Source of the DNA: JAZKFT01 sp963845495
Lineage (GTDB): Bacteria; Bacteroidota; Bacteroidia; Chitinophagales; Chitinophagaceae
Length of the DNA stretch: 64,000 bases
Direction: 5' to 3'
Assembly (NCBI GenBank): GCA_963845495.1
Contig: CAWJTH010000132.1
Location: 18,634 to 82,633 of the forward strand
The translations under genes were made by a program, and so were the position numbers. Under the pieces are notes generated by a model. That model was not told the origin of the DNA. It saw only the letters and a list, made by a program, of their open reading frames with translations, and did not search any database. This document shows, piece after piece, positions 25,018-33,700 of this stretch; position 1 is the first letter of the stretch, and each line of letters opens with the position of its first letter.

Positions 25018-26364
25018 CTACAAAAATTGCATGTTTAATTTTGATTCGTTTCGCAGGTCGTAACCAATATACGATGGGTTGGCGGCAACCTGTTGCAACA
25101 AGTTTTTAGCGGTGGCTTTATCGCCAGCTTTGGCATAAATCAAGCCTGCACGGGCAAGCAACGTAGGATTTTTAGAATTGGTTTTTAACGCCGTTTTTAT
25201 ATAAGGAACGGCCTTCGCAAATTCGCCACGGTTGTATAAAACCCAAGCTACAGTTTCATTTACATCAATGTTGTCAGGGCGGCGGTTATATTCCAGCATA
25301 GCATGGTCTAAAGCTTTATCGTTGTCTTTAACTTTAAGATAAGCGTAGGCTAATTCGCGGTCAGAATAGTGGCCAACGGTTCCGTCATCACTGCTCGATT
25401 GCGAGTTTGCGGTCAAATCTTCAATTACTTTTTTCATCAGTTTGTCAGCTTTGTCGGTATTTCCGCTTAAACGGTATGCATCCGATAAATCTTCTTCAAT
25501 CGAAAAATCGTTGATGGTAGAATCGGCCGTTTCAAAATATTTTATGGCGGTTGGATAATCGCCATTTGCCAAGGCATTGCGGCCTAATCCTGCCAAAGCA
25601 TACGGATAATTTGGGCGCATAGCCAGCGATGTGTTGTACAAAGTATCGGCCGATTTGTAATCGCCTATTTTTTCGTATAAATTGCCTAGTTGAGTGCGTG
25701 TCCATTCGGTGTGTTCATCGCCTTGGCCGCCTGCTTCCACGGCCATTTTCATAGCTTCGATAGCGCTTTTGTAGTTGCCGAAAATCTCCCGTAAATAAGA
25801 AGCCCTGGAATAGGAAGTAAGATCGGGCCTGATGGAAATCATTTTATCCGCATTTGTTATTGCCGAATCATATTTTCCCATCTCAACTTCCCCATCTACC
25901 AACAAACCGTACACATAGGCATTGTTGGGATTTACTTGCTGTGCTTGTTGCGCCACCTGCAACCCATCGGCAAAATGGTGTTGCGACATATAAATAAGCG
26001 ATTTAAAAACCAAAGCGCCAAAGTTTTGTGGTTGATAAGTCAATACTGTATTGGCGCATTTCATGCCAGCTTTATCGTAGTAAGCAAAATTGCCGGTTTC
26101 GCGGGCCTCCTGTATGTAAAGGGAAGTTAGCTTCAACAACGATTTTACATCGGTAGGGTTTTCTTTGATGGCAGCCATATATTCGGCAGCTTTTGTTTTA
26201 ACCAGTCTAAATTCGGCGGTTGTGTCAGACGGGCCCTTGCGTTCTAAAATGGGATAAATAATTGTTTCGTCCTCTTTCTTTTTGTTTTGGTATTTCCAAA
26301 TGATGCCTGCAATGGCTACAACAAAAAGCACAATGCAAAGCATGTAAATGCGGTTCTTTTTCAT
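25018..26364 (-). CDS. TPR-repeat protein with N-terminal membrane anchor
   Basis: A 448-residue protein with a membrane segment (residues 6-26) and then an array of tetratricopeptide repeats (for example GNLYEKIGDYKSADTLYNTS and AYLKVKDNDKALDHAMLEYN). TPRs mediate protein contacts, and this one would face the periplasm. No catalytic domain is visible. It is co-directional with, and close to, the HupE/UreJ-like gene, and a partner relation is possible. Confidence 0.88.
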   Translation of the reverse strand: MKKNRIYMLCIVLFVVAIAGIIWKYQNKKKEDETIIYPILERKGPSDTTAEFRLVKTKAAEYMAAIKENPTDVKSLLKLTSLYIQEARETGNFAYYDKAGMKCANTVLTYQPQNFGALVFKSLIYMSQHHFADGLQVAQQAQQVNPNNAYVYGLLVDGEVEMGKYDSAITNADKMISIRPDLTSYSRASYLREIFGNYKSAIEAMKMAVEAGGQGDEHTEWTRTQLGNLYEKIGDYKSADTLYNTSLAMRPNYPYALAGLGRNALANGDYPTAIKYFETADSTINDFSIEEDLSDAYRLSGNTDKADKLMKKVIEDLTANSQSSSDDGTVGHYSDRELAYAYLKVKDNDKALDHAMLEYNRRPDNIDVNETVAWVLYNRGEFAKAVPYIKTALKTNSKNPTLLARAGLIYAKAGDKATAKNLLQQVAANPSYIGYDLRNESKLNMQFL

Positions 26365-26549
26365 TTATTGGATATTAGGTATAAGCAATCTTGGTTCAGC
26401 GTCTAAAGATACCCGGTTATATCGGCATACAACCGGGTGTTTGTTTTAAAGGATAAATGTCTTTTGTTTGATATACGTAACAAGCTAAGAGAACGTTTTA
26501 ATTCTTAAAATAATAAATAATTGAATGATTCGAACGCTTTATAAAAGCA

Positions 26550-26576
26550 ACAAAGCCGATAATTTATCGGCTTTGT
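26550..26576 (-). terminator. Terminator downstream of the DUF4331 genes
   Basis: ACAAAGCCGATAA and TTATCGGCTTTGT are perfect inverted arms directly beyond the minus-strand DUF4331 stop. Read on the minus strand the stem is followed by T-rich sequence. Confidence 0.8.
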
Positions 26577-26600
26577 CATTTTTATTCCCAAGTAACCAGA

Positions 26601-29600
26601 TTATTGTTTGATGAGTTTTACTTTTCTAACATTACCGCCCTGTAATATTTCCACAATGTAAAGGCCGCTAGGTTTGTTGGTTAAATCAACCATAAAGTTG
26701 TAGCCAGAAATGCCGGATTGAGTAGAAATTACATTGCCGGAAACGCCCATTAAGCGAACAGTTGCATTGGTAAGCGATTGCTGAACCCCAATAGTGGTTA
26801 AGCCGCGAACCGGATTTGGATAAGCTGTAATGGCATCAGGTAATGCAGTTGTACTACCAATGGCAGATGTACGGACCGCAGGTAATGTTGATAAACCAGA
26901 ACCGCAACTTGCAAGGTCGCCGCGGATACTGCCGATAACACCTGCTGGCGTTATACCGGTTGCACCCATCTTTGTTAAGGTGCCAGCATAATCACCGGAT
27001 GATAAAATATCTGTTTTATAGATATCGCCACCAGTAAAGAATACCATAATGCTGCCATTTGCCGTGGTTGAAATACCGGATACTTCGTTATTGCTTGCTC
27101 CCAAACCACTAAAAGATGAGTAGCAAGTTGCAACCCCTGTACCTGGATTGATACCGAAGAGCTGATCAACATATTGGCCATTTGTTGATTTAAATGCCTC
27201 GAACAAGTAAATGTTTTTGTAAACATTGCTGTAGGTAATATCTTCAAACCCAGTACCTGCCGCAGCGCCAACGTTAGAAGAATAGGTAGCAGAAATGTTG
27301 GATAAGAAACCAGCGCAATTGGCATTACTAAAATTAATCTTAGTCCATGTTGGTGAAAGCGCTGCCGTTCCTGATGTAAGTGCGGCCACATTGTTAATTT
27401 TACCGATGTAAAAAGTGCTAGCTTTAAACGTAAGGTTGGTATAAGAATAAGCACCTGTAACAGCGGTATAATAATAATTGCCTTGATCGTCAAAAGTACC
27501 AGCGGCACCATTTACATAAGCAATATTATCGCCACTACTTAAGGCGGGCGTAGGCAATGTTCCTACCGGATAATTGGCATAATTGCTACCGATGCGGTAA
27601 AGCAAAGCCGTCATTGCGGTGCCTGCAGAATTAGTTGTGTCGCGGATGGCGTATAAAAGTTGATCCACATAATTTAAGCCAGCGCCGTTCACATCAATAT
27701 TTCTTCCCGTTGGCATATCTTTCAACGGGCCGCCAGCAATAGGTGTTGCTTTGCCGGTGGTAGTATCAACGTTATAAATGGTTATAGGTTCGCCATTGTA
27801 AGTATTATAACCTGGCCTTGCCACTGCAAGGTTTATGTTAGGGCAACCCATAAAGGCAAATGGTACGCCAGGTTGTGGTGTTTCGGGATTAACCGGTCCA
27901 ACAAAAGAAGCACCAACAAAACCTCTCCAAGGCGCTTGCACATACGGGAAACATGCTTTAAAAGTAGTATCGTTGTGGGTAACGCCAGCATTAAAGCCCA
28001 ATACATTCATTAATTGTGGTGTAACGGGAGAACCGGTTCCAGGGTAATCATCATACCAAAGACCAATAGCTGCTAAAACCACACCACCTACAGCTTGCAA
28101 TTCAATAGTAGTTACGTCGTCTTCCAACCTTCTACCATTAGGAAAACCATCCATATTGGGGATAAATTGAAGTGCCGGGTTTGTAAACCTACTATCTGTA
28201 AGCCCAAGCACCGCTGCGCCAACTAAACCTAAAGTACTAAAATCGGGGCTGTTTCTTGGTGTAACGGGTACGGCCATATTCAACCTAAGCATATCGCCAA
28301 AAGTTGGCAAAAAGTTATTAATAAAAGGCTTACCTGCAGCCAATGGATCACCATTTTTGCCCGTAGCCAGTTGATAAGGACGCAAATTAGGGACACCAGT
28401 ATTAAATATCGGCAAAAGATCTACGGCACGTGGACTCATGGTATCGGGAAGTAAATAATCACCAAAAGCCGCTTGAGCCAAAGCAGTACCGTTTAAAGCT
28501 GCTGAACCTTTTAATCCAGCCAAACCTTTTTTCCCATTCCTAAAGTCGAATGCGCCCAATGATTTTGTTTGGATGCGCAATGCTGAAAGCCCAGGAACGT
28601 TCATACCAAATTTGGAATCATCCATGTACAAAGCCAATTCAGGATTTTTAAAGAACTTGGCGAATGCTGTATCACCAGTGCTGTTGGTAATGGTTCCGTT
28701 CCACTTGTCTTTTTGTCCGATGGGAATAACCGCTTCGTTTGTAAGGGGCATGCCTAAACGAGAAACCTGCACCCAATTGCCTGCTGAAGTTCCCTTGCCG
28801 CCGGTTGAATCAAAAGTGGTCATAGTTTGACGGCTTGCGCTGGCATAAACGCCTATTACAAAGTTTGGATCAAGGATGCTGGTAGCCTGTTTAGTGGTTA
28901 AACCGCTTTGTTGAAGCGAACTAACCGGCACTTCAATTACTAAACTATGGCAATTGTATTTGGCCAAACCGTCGCGACCTGTTTTGCGGAAACCGCCTAC
29001 ATCAAAAGCACCACCAAGGTCTACAAAAAACGGATCGTCAATTGGCCCTGCAAATACTTTTTCACCTGTGGTTGCCATCATAACAGCCCTGTTCATTAAA
29101 GTGTCATAATTAGGAACATTTAAGCCCAGCACCGGATTGTCGATGGAACGTGGGCCAATATTGTTGGCAGGAACTATACCGTTTGTAATAATGGTGGTAA
29201 ATACACCGGCATTGTTGCCCTTTTCCAGCGTGTAGGTTGTTTTTAAATTTTGTTGACCCAACCTAATATTGAAAAAGGTAGTCGGATCCTGATTCATATT
29301 ATGGAACGTAAAACGATAAGTAATATCATCGCCAGCAGTACCAGCTTGGTTTTTTACGTGAATTTCATACCTGATGTTTTCACCGAAGGTGTAATAATTA
29401 GGGCCGCCTGCCGGATGTTCAAAAGGAATATAATTTGCAATCAACACAATTTTTGTGGTATCGCATGGGCTTTTAAAGGCGTACACGTCGGTATTATCGG
29501 CCAACGGGTCGGCGGTAATCAATGGCGCTTCCCTATGCGAAGAAGCATGAAGAGCGAATTGGTTCAGTATTCCACAAACCAATAACGCTACAAATAGTTT

Positions 29601-29615
29601 TATAGATCTTTTCAT
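26601..29615 (-). CDS. DUF4331 protein with C-terminal T9SS sorting domain
   Basis: A 1004-residue secreted protein. After the signal peptide (MKRSIKLFVALLVCGILNQF) comes the DUF4331 module (about 25-590; SHREAPLI, DNTDVYAF, DDPFFVDLGGAFD, RRLEDDVTTIELQAVGG). A beta-rich region at about 600-920 resembles a propeller-like DUF6923-type domain (FYIGKINNVAAL, GTGFEDITYSNVY). The type A T9SS tail follows (ITAYPNPVRG ... GLYIVEILQGGNVRKVKLIK). The protein is therefore expected on the cell surface or outside. The function of DUF4331 is unknown. It follows a paralog after 20 bases. Confidence 0.9.
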   Translation of the reverse strand: MKRSIKLFVALLVCGILNQFALHASSHREAPLITADPLADNTDVYAFKSPCDTTKIVLIANYIPFEHPAGGPNYYTFGENIRYEIHVKNQAGTAGDDITYRFTFHNMNQDPTTFFNIRLGQQNLKTTYTLEKGNNAGVFTTIITNGIVPANNIGPRSIDNPVLGLNVPNYDTLMNRAVMMATTGEKVFAGPIDDPFFVDLGGAFDVGGFRKTGRDGLAKYNCHSLVIEVPVSSLQQSGLTTKQATSILDPNFVIGVYASASRQTMTTFDSTGGKGTSAGNWVQVSRLGMPLTNEAVIPIGQKDKWNGTITNSTGDTAFAKFFKNPELALYMDDSKFGMNVPGLSALRIQTKSLGAFDFRNGKKGLAGLKGSAALNGTALAQAAFGDYLLPDTMSPRAVDLLPIFNTGVPNLRPYQLATGKNGDPLAAGKPFINNFLPTFGDMLRLNMAVPVTPRNSPDFSTLGLVGAAVLGLTDSRFTNPALQFIPNMDGFPNGRRLEDDVTTIELQAVGGVVLAAIGLWYDDYPGTGSPVTPQLMNVLGFNAGVTHNDTTFKACFPYVQAPWRGFVGASFVGPVNPETPQPGVPFAFMGCPNINLAVARPGYNTYNGEPITIYNVDTTTGKATPIAGGPLKDMPTGRNIDVNGAGLNYVDQLLYAIRDTTNSAGTAMTALLYRIGSNYANYPVGTLPTPALSSGDNIAYVNGAAGTFDDQGNYYYTAVTGAYSYTNLTFKASTFYIGKINNVAALTSGTAALSPTWTKINFSNANCAGFLSNISATYSSNVGAAAGTGFEDITYSNVYKNIYLFEAFKSTNGQYVDQLFGINPGTGVATCYSSFSGLGASNNEVSGISTTANGSIMVFFTGGDIYKTDILSSGDYAGTLTKMGATGITPAGVIGSIRGDLASCGSGLSTLPAVRTSAIGSTTALPDAITAYPNPVRGLTTIGVQQSLTNATVRLMGVSGNVISTQSGISGYNFMVDLTNKPSGLYIVEILQGGNVRKVKLIKQ

Positions 29616-29635
29616 AAAAGTTTTTTATTGGTTTG

Positions 29636-31405
29636 TTAGAATTTAGGTTGCAATGTGTAATCGTAACCTCTCCAAGGCGTTTGCACATAAGGGAAAGCCG
29701 CCTTAAACGTTGTATCGTTATGGGTTGGCCCAGCCGTAAATCCTAGCACACTTTGTAAAGCAGGCGTAACCGGACTTGGTGAAAAACCTGGACGATAATC
29801 ATCATACCAAAGACCAACCGCAGCAAGTACCACACCGCTAACAGCTTGTAATTCAATGGTTGTTACATCGTCTTCCAACCTACGCCCGTTGGGGAAGCCA
29901 TCCATATTAGGAATATTTTGCAAACCCGTATTGTTGGCATAAGTTGAATTGGTAAGACCAAGCACCGCAGCATACACCAATCCTAAGGAGTTGAAGTTTG
30001 GATCGTTGCGGGGTGTTGGCGGAACGGCCATATTCAATCGCAACATATCAGTACCGGTTGGTAAAAAGTTGTTGATAAATGGTTTACCAACAGCCAAAGG
30101 ATTGCCGTTTTTGCCGGTTGCCAATTGGTAAGGAGGCAAATTTGGAACGCCAAAGTTGAAAATTGGTAATAAATCAACCGCCCTTGGGCTCATGCTATCT
30201 GGCAATAATAAATCACCAAAAGCGGCTTGTGATAAAGCTGTGCCATTTAATGCAGGCGATCCCTTTAAACCATACAAACCTTTTCTGCCATTTCTAAAGT
30301 CAAAAGCACCAAGCGATGCAGTTTGGATGCGCAATTGGTTTAACGAAGGAACCGCACCACCAAATTTAGAATCATCCATGTATAAGGCCAATTCTGGGTT
30401 TTTAAAATAAGGGTAGAATGCTGTGTCGCCATGGTTATATGGATTGTTCGCATTCCATTTGTCTTTCATACCAACTGGAATAACCGCTTCGTTGGTAAGC
30501 GGCATACCCAACCTTGAAACTTGTACCCAATTGCCGGTATAGCTTGGTGCGGTGCCTGCAACCAATGTTTTTATTTGCTGGCGGCTTGCACTGGCCCAAA
30601 CGCCAATTACATAGTCGGGATCCAAAATAGTAGTAGGCGAGTTCATGCCACTTTTCTGTAACGTGCTAATTGGTATTTTTAAAGCAATGGTATGCACATT
30701 GTAGCGGGCCAATCCATCTTTAGTAGGATTGGTGCTATTGCCTTCTGGCCTAAAATTACCGACATCAAATGCGCCGCCTAAATCAACAAAAAAGGGATCG
30801 TCGATAGGGCCACAAAAAATTTGTTCGCCACCGCCGCCAGTTGCTGGCGTAATGGCATTTGTCATAATAGTATTATATGGCATGCCCAAACCAATACCCG
30901 CACTGTCAATGGAACGTGGGCCGATGTTGGCAGGTGGCACAATTCCACCGGTAACGATGTCAATCCAAGTATTACCACCGTCTATGCTTTTTTGGCATAA
31001 ATACGTTGTTTTAAGATTTTGTTTATTCAATCGGATATTGAAAAAAGTGGTGGTGTCTTGATTTGCAGTGGTAAAAGTGAAACGATAGGTGATATCGTCT
31101 CCGGCGGTGGTAGTTTTGTTTTTAATGTGGATTTCGTAGCGGATGTTTTGGCCAAACGTGTAATAGTTTGGGCCACCCTCAGGCAGTTCGAAAGGGATGT
31201 AGTTAGCAATAATGGTAACAGTGTTTGCATCTGCGGCGGCCGGGCTACGGAATGCGTACACATCCGTATTGTCCGCCAAGGGATCGTTTGAAATTAATGG
31301 CGCTTCCCGATGAGAGGAAGCATTGGCAAACATGGAAACAAAAATGGCACAACAAACGGTCAAGCCAATTTTCCAACCATACTTTTCTTGTAATCGTTTT
31401 TTCAT
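29636..31405 (-). CDS. DUF4331 protein, shorter paralog
   Basis: A 589-residue protein highly similar to the first 590 residues of its downstream neighbour (shared SHREAPLI, DPLADNTDVYAF, SRLGMPLTNEAVIPVG, MDGFPNGRRLEDDVTTIELQ). It has a signal peptide but ends at PWRGYDYTLQPKF, where the neighbour continues into the propeller and sorting domains. It therefore lacks a T9SS tail and may stay in the periplasm or be released with its partner. The tandem pair looks like a duplication followed by gain or loss of the C-terminal part. Confidence 0.9.
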   Translation of the reverse strand: MKKRLQEKYGWKIGLTVCCAIFVSMFANASSHREAPLISNDPLADNTDVYAFRSPAAADANTVTIIANYIPFELPEGGPNYYTFGQNIRYEIHIKNKTTTAGDDITYRFTFTTANQDTTTFFNIRLNKQNLKTTYLCQKSIDGGNTWIDIVTGGIVPPANIGPRSIDSAGIGLGMPYNTIMTNAITPATGGGGEQIFCGPIDDPFFVDLGGAFDVGNFRPEGNSTNPTKDGLARYNVHTIALKIPISTLQKSGMNSPTTILDPDYVIGVWASASRQQIKTLVAGTAPSYTGNWVQVSRLGMPLTNEAVIPVGMKDKWNANNPYNHGDTAFYPYFKNPELALYMDDSKFGGAVPSLNQLRIQTASLGAFDFRNGRKGLYGLKGSPALNGTALSQAAFGDLLLPDSMSPRAVDLLPIFNFGVPNLPPYQLATGKNGNPLAVGKPFINNFLPTGTDMLRLNMAVPPTPRNDPNFNSLGLVYAAVLGLTNSTYANNTGLQNIPNMDGFPNGRRLEDDVTTIELQAVSGVVLAAVGLWYDDYRPGFSPSPVTPALQSVLGFTAGPTHNDTTFKAAFPYVQTPWRGYDYTLQPKF

Positions 31406-31557
31406 GGTGATTGGATTTAAGTTTTAACTAAATGTTAAAATCTGTGTCAGGTACGAAAAAAATAAAAGCATGGACTTAAATCTTTAAATTTTTTATGATA
31501 GAATTTTTATTAATTGTAATGATGTTGGATGGCCTGTCGAAATAACTGAATACCGGC

Positions 31558-31647
31558 ATGTTGCCGTAGGGGCGGCCCTCGTGGCCGCCCAAACGCGGTT
31601 ATCCAATTTTACCGTCAGGCGGCCATAAGGGCCGCCCTTACAACATG
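31558..31647. repeat. GC-rich inverted repeat (GGGCGGCCC type)
   Basis: The arms at about 31558-31589 and 31618-31647 are nearly complementary (TAGGGGCGGCCCTCGTGGCC against GGCCATAAGGGCCGCCC). It lies in the 318-base spacer between the DUF4331 and SusD genes. The GC content is far above its surroundings. Similar GGGCGGCC words recur in many bacterial genomes as far as I recall. Confidence 0.8.
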
Positions 31648-31660
31648 ACGTAGGGGCATA

Positions 31661-31696
31661 AAAAAAGGGAGAACCGAATGAGTTCTCCCTTTTTTA
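31661..31696 (-). terminator. Terminator of the susCD transcript
   Basis: AAAAAAGGGAGAAC pairs with GTTCTCCCTTTTTT around a 7-base loop. The stem lies just beyond the SusD stop codon on the minus strand, and reading that strand it ends in a T-run. Confidence 0.88.
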
Positions 31697-31723
31697 AAAT
31701 TATTCAATAAAACTGCTTGATAA

Positions 31724-33679
31724 TCAATATCCAGGGTTTTGTTGTGCAGTTTTTTGGGCGGCCGTTAGGGCAACACCGTTTAATTGGATCCCATCAAGGT
31801 AAGTTTGTGGGATGGGACGTAGCGTATGGTAGCTTTTAATGTTTGGGGCGGCATCAGGATTGAATGCAACAGCACGTGCCACCAAAGTTTGGGTACGCGA
31901 TAAATCTTCCCAACGCAAGAATTCACCACAAAGCTCACGTGACTTTTCATTGAGCAAAAAGCACAACATCCTATCGTAAGTGCTGGTGTAGCCAAGTTTA
32001 CTGATGATGTATTCATCTCCCGCTGGTAACGTTGTAATGTTTGTAACCGCTAAGCTGGTAGCGGCTGTTGACGTGGCAATGTTGTTCGATTCGTAATAAG
32101 AATTCTCCGTCATATAAGAATTGGGCAGCGTACTTGGGTTTGGAACGGTTGATGTAGCGCCGCCACCGTCAACATACGCCGAACGGTTCTCGCCAGCTTG
32201 GTATTGCGCCCTTGCCCTTACTGCGTTGATGTATGGTAATGCATCTGTGTAAGCACCGGTACCCAACTTGGCCAAACGTATTTTAGCTTCCGCGGCAATT
32301 AAATACGTTTCGGCACTCCGGGCTAGCGTAACATCACGAAGCCCTCTTGTGTCGTTAAAACCAGCAACACGTGAAGCGTCAATAAATTTGTTTAATGAAG
32401 GGAACCTTACATCAGCAAACAATGCGCCGTCGGTTGTGGTGCCGGCCGGATAAGCTACGTAGACGTTCGGGATAGTTTTGTTGGTCTTCGCATAAATAAC
32501 CTTATCATTCAATTTATAGCTTGCAAAACGGTTGTCTCCGGGTTGGTTAATCACATACATTACGCCCAAATCGCCATTAACATAATAAGTACCAGAAGCT
32601 TTATTTAACAGGTTTTTAGTTTTAAAACTTTTCCAAAACCTAGAATCGTTCACCTGATCGTACACCCGATACATAAAATAATTGGTTCCCAAACGGCTGA
32701 AAGGACGATCGCCGGTAAGATCTCGCTGCATGTAGGTCAAGTCGTCGTAACGGGAGACATAATACAAATGTTGCGTATTGGCACCGCTGGCGGAAATATT
32801 TGCTGTAAACTGTGCTGATAAAATAAGTTCAGGCAAGCTTTCGTTAGGCCCATCGGGTGCTGTATATTTCCATAAGTCGGAAAAATTTGCCGTTAACGGA
32901 TGATTAGCGATTACTCCGTCGCACAATGGTCCGATTGCTGCTAAATCAGCTGCCAATGTACTAGAATTCCAAGAGCTATTTATTTCGCTTGCACGGCTTA
33001 AATAGGCTTTTGCCAAAAAATGTGCTACTGCATCTTTGGTAATATGGGTTGGCCCAGTGCCATTGCTCAAAAGATTGTAGGCACTTGTAAAATCTGAAAT
33101 AATCTGCGCAAAAACATCTTTCGGTGCGGCACGGGTAAATTCTAATTGAACAGTAGCGAGTGGTGCTGTTACCAACGGCACGGCACCATATTGGCTTACC
33201 AGCCGCAAGTAAGAATAGGCTCGGAAAAAATAACCTTCGCCCAAAGCTGTTTTTTTAACGGAAGCGGCGGTAGAAGTGCTTGCCGTTGCATTTTGGATAA
33301 TCAAATTGGCATAGCCAATCCCCAAATACAAATTATCCCATTGCGCATTTGCGGTAATAGTATTTGAATTCAATGATGCAACCACTGATTCAAGCCCAAG
33401 GGTATAAGCATTGTATACGCCGTTTGAACCATCGCCGCCCACATGAAATTCGTCCGTTCCATAGTTGGTGTTGGCATACATAAATTCTCCGTTAAATGGC
33501 GTGTTGAAGACGGCATAATAAGTGCCAGTTGCCAGAGAAGTTATGCCATCATCCGTTTTATAATAATCTAGGGTTCTTGCAGTGGTAAGGTTTTCATCAA
33601 GGAAGTCTTTTTTGCAAGAAGACGTAATGGTTGCCATAGCAATCATTACTATAACAATTAAAAAATTATTTTTTTTCAT
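31724..33679 (-). CDS. SusD/RagB family nutrient-binding lipoprotein
   Basis: A 651-residue outer-membrane lipoprotein with signal MKKNNFLIVIVMIAMATITS and lipobox SSC followed by KKDFLDEN, the classic SusD start. It has the RagB/SusD helical N-terminal part and the C-terminal signature (LARSAETYLIAAEAKIRLAK, LNEKSRELCGEFLRWEDL). It lids the TonB-dependent transporter encoded 21 bases upstream. The substrate (glycan, peptide or other) cannot be inferred because no degradative enzyme lies in the locus. Confidence 0.95.
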   Translation of the reverse strand: MKKNNFLIVIVMIAMATITSSCKKDFLDENLTTARTLDYYKTDDGITSLATGTYYAVFNTPFNGEFMYANTNYGTDEFHVGGDGSNGVYNAYTLGLESVVASLNSNTITANAQWDNLYLGIGYANLIIQNATASTSTAASVKKTALGEGYFFRAYSYLRLVSQYGAVPLVTAPLATVQLEFTRAAPKDVFAQIISDFTSAYNLLSNGTGPTHITKDAVAHFLAKAYLSRASEINSSWNSSTLAADLAAIGPLCDGVIANHPLTANFSDLWKYTAPDGPNESLPELILSAQFTANISASGANTQHLYYVSRYDDLTYMQRDLTGDRPFSRLGTNYFMYRVYDQVNDSRFWKSFKTKNLLNKASGTYYVNGDLGVMYVINQPGDNRFASYKLNDKVIYAKTNKTIPNVYVAYPAGTTTDGALFADVRFPSLNKFIDASRVAGFNDTRGLRDVTLARSAETYLIAAEAKIRLAKLGTGAYTDALPYINAVRARAQYQAGENRSAYVDGGGATSTVPNPSTLPNSYMTENSYYESNNIATSTAATSLAVTNITTLPAGDEYIISKLGYTSTYDRMLCFLLNEKSRELCGEFLRWEDLSRTQTLVARAVAFNPDAAPNIKSYHTLRPIPQTYLDGIQLNGVALTAAQKTAQQNPGY

Positions 33680-33700
33680 ACATCGTTGTTTTGTTGTTGA

